Assembly (NCBI GenBank): GCA_027886175.1
Contig: JAJNNQ010000024.1
Coordinates: forward strand, 8,850,001-8,914,000
DNA from: Phylloscopus collybita
Taxonomy: Eukaryota > Chordata > Aves > Passeriformes > Phylloscopidae
DNA: 64,000 nucleotides
Direction of reading: 5' to 3'
Of this stretch, positions 62,201 to 64,000 are shown piece by piece (the stretch's first letter is position 1; each line of letters opens with the position of its first letter). The notes beneath the pieces are model-generated. The model did not search any database and was not told the DNA's origin. It was given only the letters and a program-made list of their open reading frames with translations. Position numbers and translations under genes: made by a program.

Positions 62201-64000
62201 ATAAAGACACAGTGAAACCAGTCTGAATGGCAATTTACCACATATTCAGCTATAGTCATTGGAGCCAGCTAGTGCTGAAATTTATTTCCCTAAGATTTTA
62301 CTTATGTCAAAGACAGAGTGTTCCTGTAATTTTGGAGCAGGCTCCCTCAAAGGCATGAACCTCGTGTGTGCTTCTCTGATGTTGCCAGCAGGTTGGGCTC
62401 TTGGTTTCCTGTTCTGATGGGATGGCCCTGCCTTCAGGCCTTGCTTAATTAGGAACTGGGAGATGAAGGTAAAAAATGTGGGTCTGCTTCTATTTCTAAC
62501 TGAGCTTTGCTGCCAGAAGTTTTCCACACATATATTCAAAGTTAATGTATGGGCTGAACTCTGCACTGAGGGAATGGTGGCTGTTCATAGTGGGATCCAA
62601 CACCTTCACTTCCTCCTTTTGCTAGGGATTTATTGGATAACATAGGAACTGGCATAACTGCTGTCAAAAGTTTGTGAAACTGTCTGTCTCCTGACAAGAG
62701 TAATGACACATCCCTACTGTAAGGCTGATGTGGACTTCATTATTGTTCTATCACTTATTTTAGGATGGAGACTCAAAGACTGTAGTGTATTAAATTCTGC
62801 ATGTTTGACACACTGTATATTTCATAGCTTCCCAGAGATCTGCTGCACTTTTAAACAAGTTCAGTTAAATATTTTGTTTTTCTTTCCATCCAAACATTTC
62901 GACTGTGGAATGCAGCAAACTCCTACAGCTGCACAGACACAAATTTCAGTGAAGCATGAGTGTCAGGATTGGAGAGAAAATGAGGAAGGTGTGTTTTTCT
63001 ATCTGCAAAGTGACTGTCCATAATTTCAGTTCTCTTAGTTTTATCTGGCACTCCCTATGACAAAAGGGCCATCTCCAAGTTGCTTTGGGACACTTCATAA
63101 AATCCACTGCAGCAACAGATGGAGTGTCAATAAAAGATGTATGAATTTGTGGGTGAAATGATATTTCATGTGAGAGCGTCCTTTCTGCTTTGTTCATGAA
63201 TTTCCTTTATCCCTGATTGCCAGTGATCTAAATGTTGAAGACATTATGAGTATTCCACTTGTCTCCATGATAAATGAAGGTTCCTGGCTCATGTCAGCTG
63301 AAAAAAAAAAAAAAAACAAAACAAAACTCACTTTGAATTTAAAATAAATCCCTGACTTAGTTAGGCTCATTGCATTTGTGGATTTAGGCTTTGACTCAGA
63401 AGAAGTTAACAAGTAAAAAATCTAAAGCACATACTGGGTCCATGAGGTCATCAAGGCTAAAAGTATGTTGACTTTTGGCCTTAATATGAAAATGGGCAGT
63501 TTCATCAACATAGGCCTTCTGCTGTTTGTTTTAGTGAGATCACTCCTTAATTTCAGTGAAATAAAATGGTAATTTTATGAGTCAGACTCAGTTTTCTAGA
63601 CTGATTTAGAAATTCATCTCTACCAACCCCTATACTTCAGACATCATTGGTTTGAAGTATGATACTTCTTTTCCTTGATTTCATAAATAATTTAGATTAA
63701 CAAAATCCAGATGGTTTAGAGCTCCCAGTAGCTACAAGTTCAAGAAATTTTTCGACCTTTGAAAGGAAGACTCAATATTTTTCAGTTCTTTCAGCATTTT
63801 ATTCAGAGCTTAACAGTTCAGGGGTTTTATTGTTTAGTTTCTTTCTTAAGAAATCCATTTTCTTTAAAACATCTGTTGGAGGCATATTTGGAAGTAATGA
63901 GGATGTGCTTAATGAGTGTCTGATAGAATACACACCATGAATGTGCAGTATTCAATCCTTCAAGGAAATCTTCCTTTGTAAGATTGCCTGAAGAAACCTA
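59228..64000. other. Noncoding DNA to the window end, no gene seen
   Basis: AT-rich unique sequence with A18 at 61084-61101 and A16 at 63301-63316. Frames at 61931-62233 (minus), 62282-62566 (minus) and 62703-63023 (plus), about 95-106 codons, have no recognised domain. No transposon was recognised. Confidence 0.5.

Overview
The window looks like bird nuclear DNA, most likely from a passerine. It carries four CR1 LINE 3' ends with the avian consensus wording, and several solo LTRs of types common in songbird genomes. The background is AT-rich, CpG-poor and full of homopolymers. No bacterial, viral or organellar gene is present. I found no protein-coding exon that I could recognise, and the stretch reads as a gene desert or large intron around one CpG-island promoter.

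Layout. Positions 1-9.7 kb are unique AT-rich DNA with one complete solo LTR (2685-3207, sense on the minus strand) bounded by a perfect 5-bp target duplication. Positions 9.7-17.3 kb are noncoding after a C/A-rich low-complexity tract. At 17730-19096 lies an ERVL-like solo LTR split by a second, younger solo LTR (17897-18634). This inner LTR belongs to a family related to the one at 2685. Positions 20-33 kb hold four CR1 fragments (two per strand), a 70-bp tandem duplication and more low-complexity DNA.

The only promoter-like region is the CpG island at 36925-38740. It has a CCAAT box, a (CT)n tract, a textbook TATAAATA and, about 100 bp downstream of the TATA box, a GTGAGT splice donor. This suggests a short, largely untranslated first exon on the plus strand (about 37471-37546) carrying a 6-17 codon upstream ORF. 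I cannot name the gene. The island ends at an A28 run, with a T49 run 262 bp further on.

Positions 39-64 kb are again gene-free. They contain several homeodomain-site-rich blocks that look like candidate conserved enhancers, more G/T or C/A low-complexity tracts, and a 105-bp inverted duplication (57707-57811 and 59125-59227) with a perfect 14-bp hairpin beside its distal arm.

No previously undescribed coding system was found. The most informative observations are the nested LTRs, the inverted duplication with its hairpin, and the unassigned promoter and first exon.
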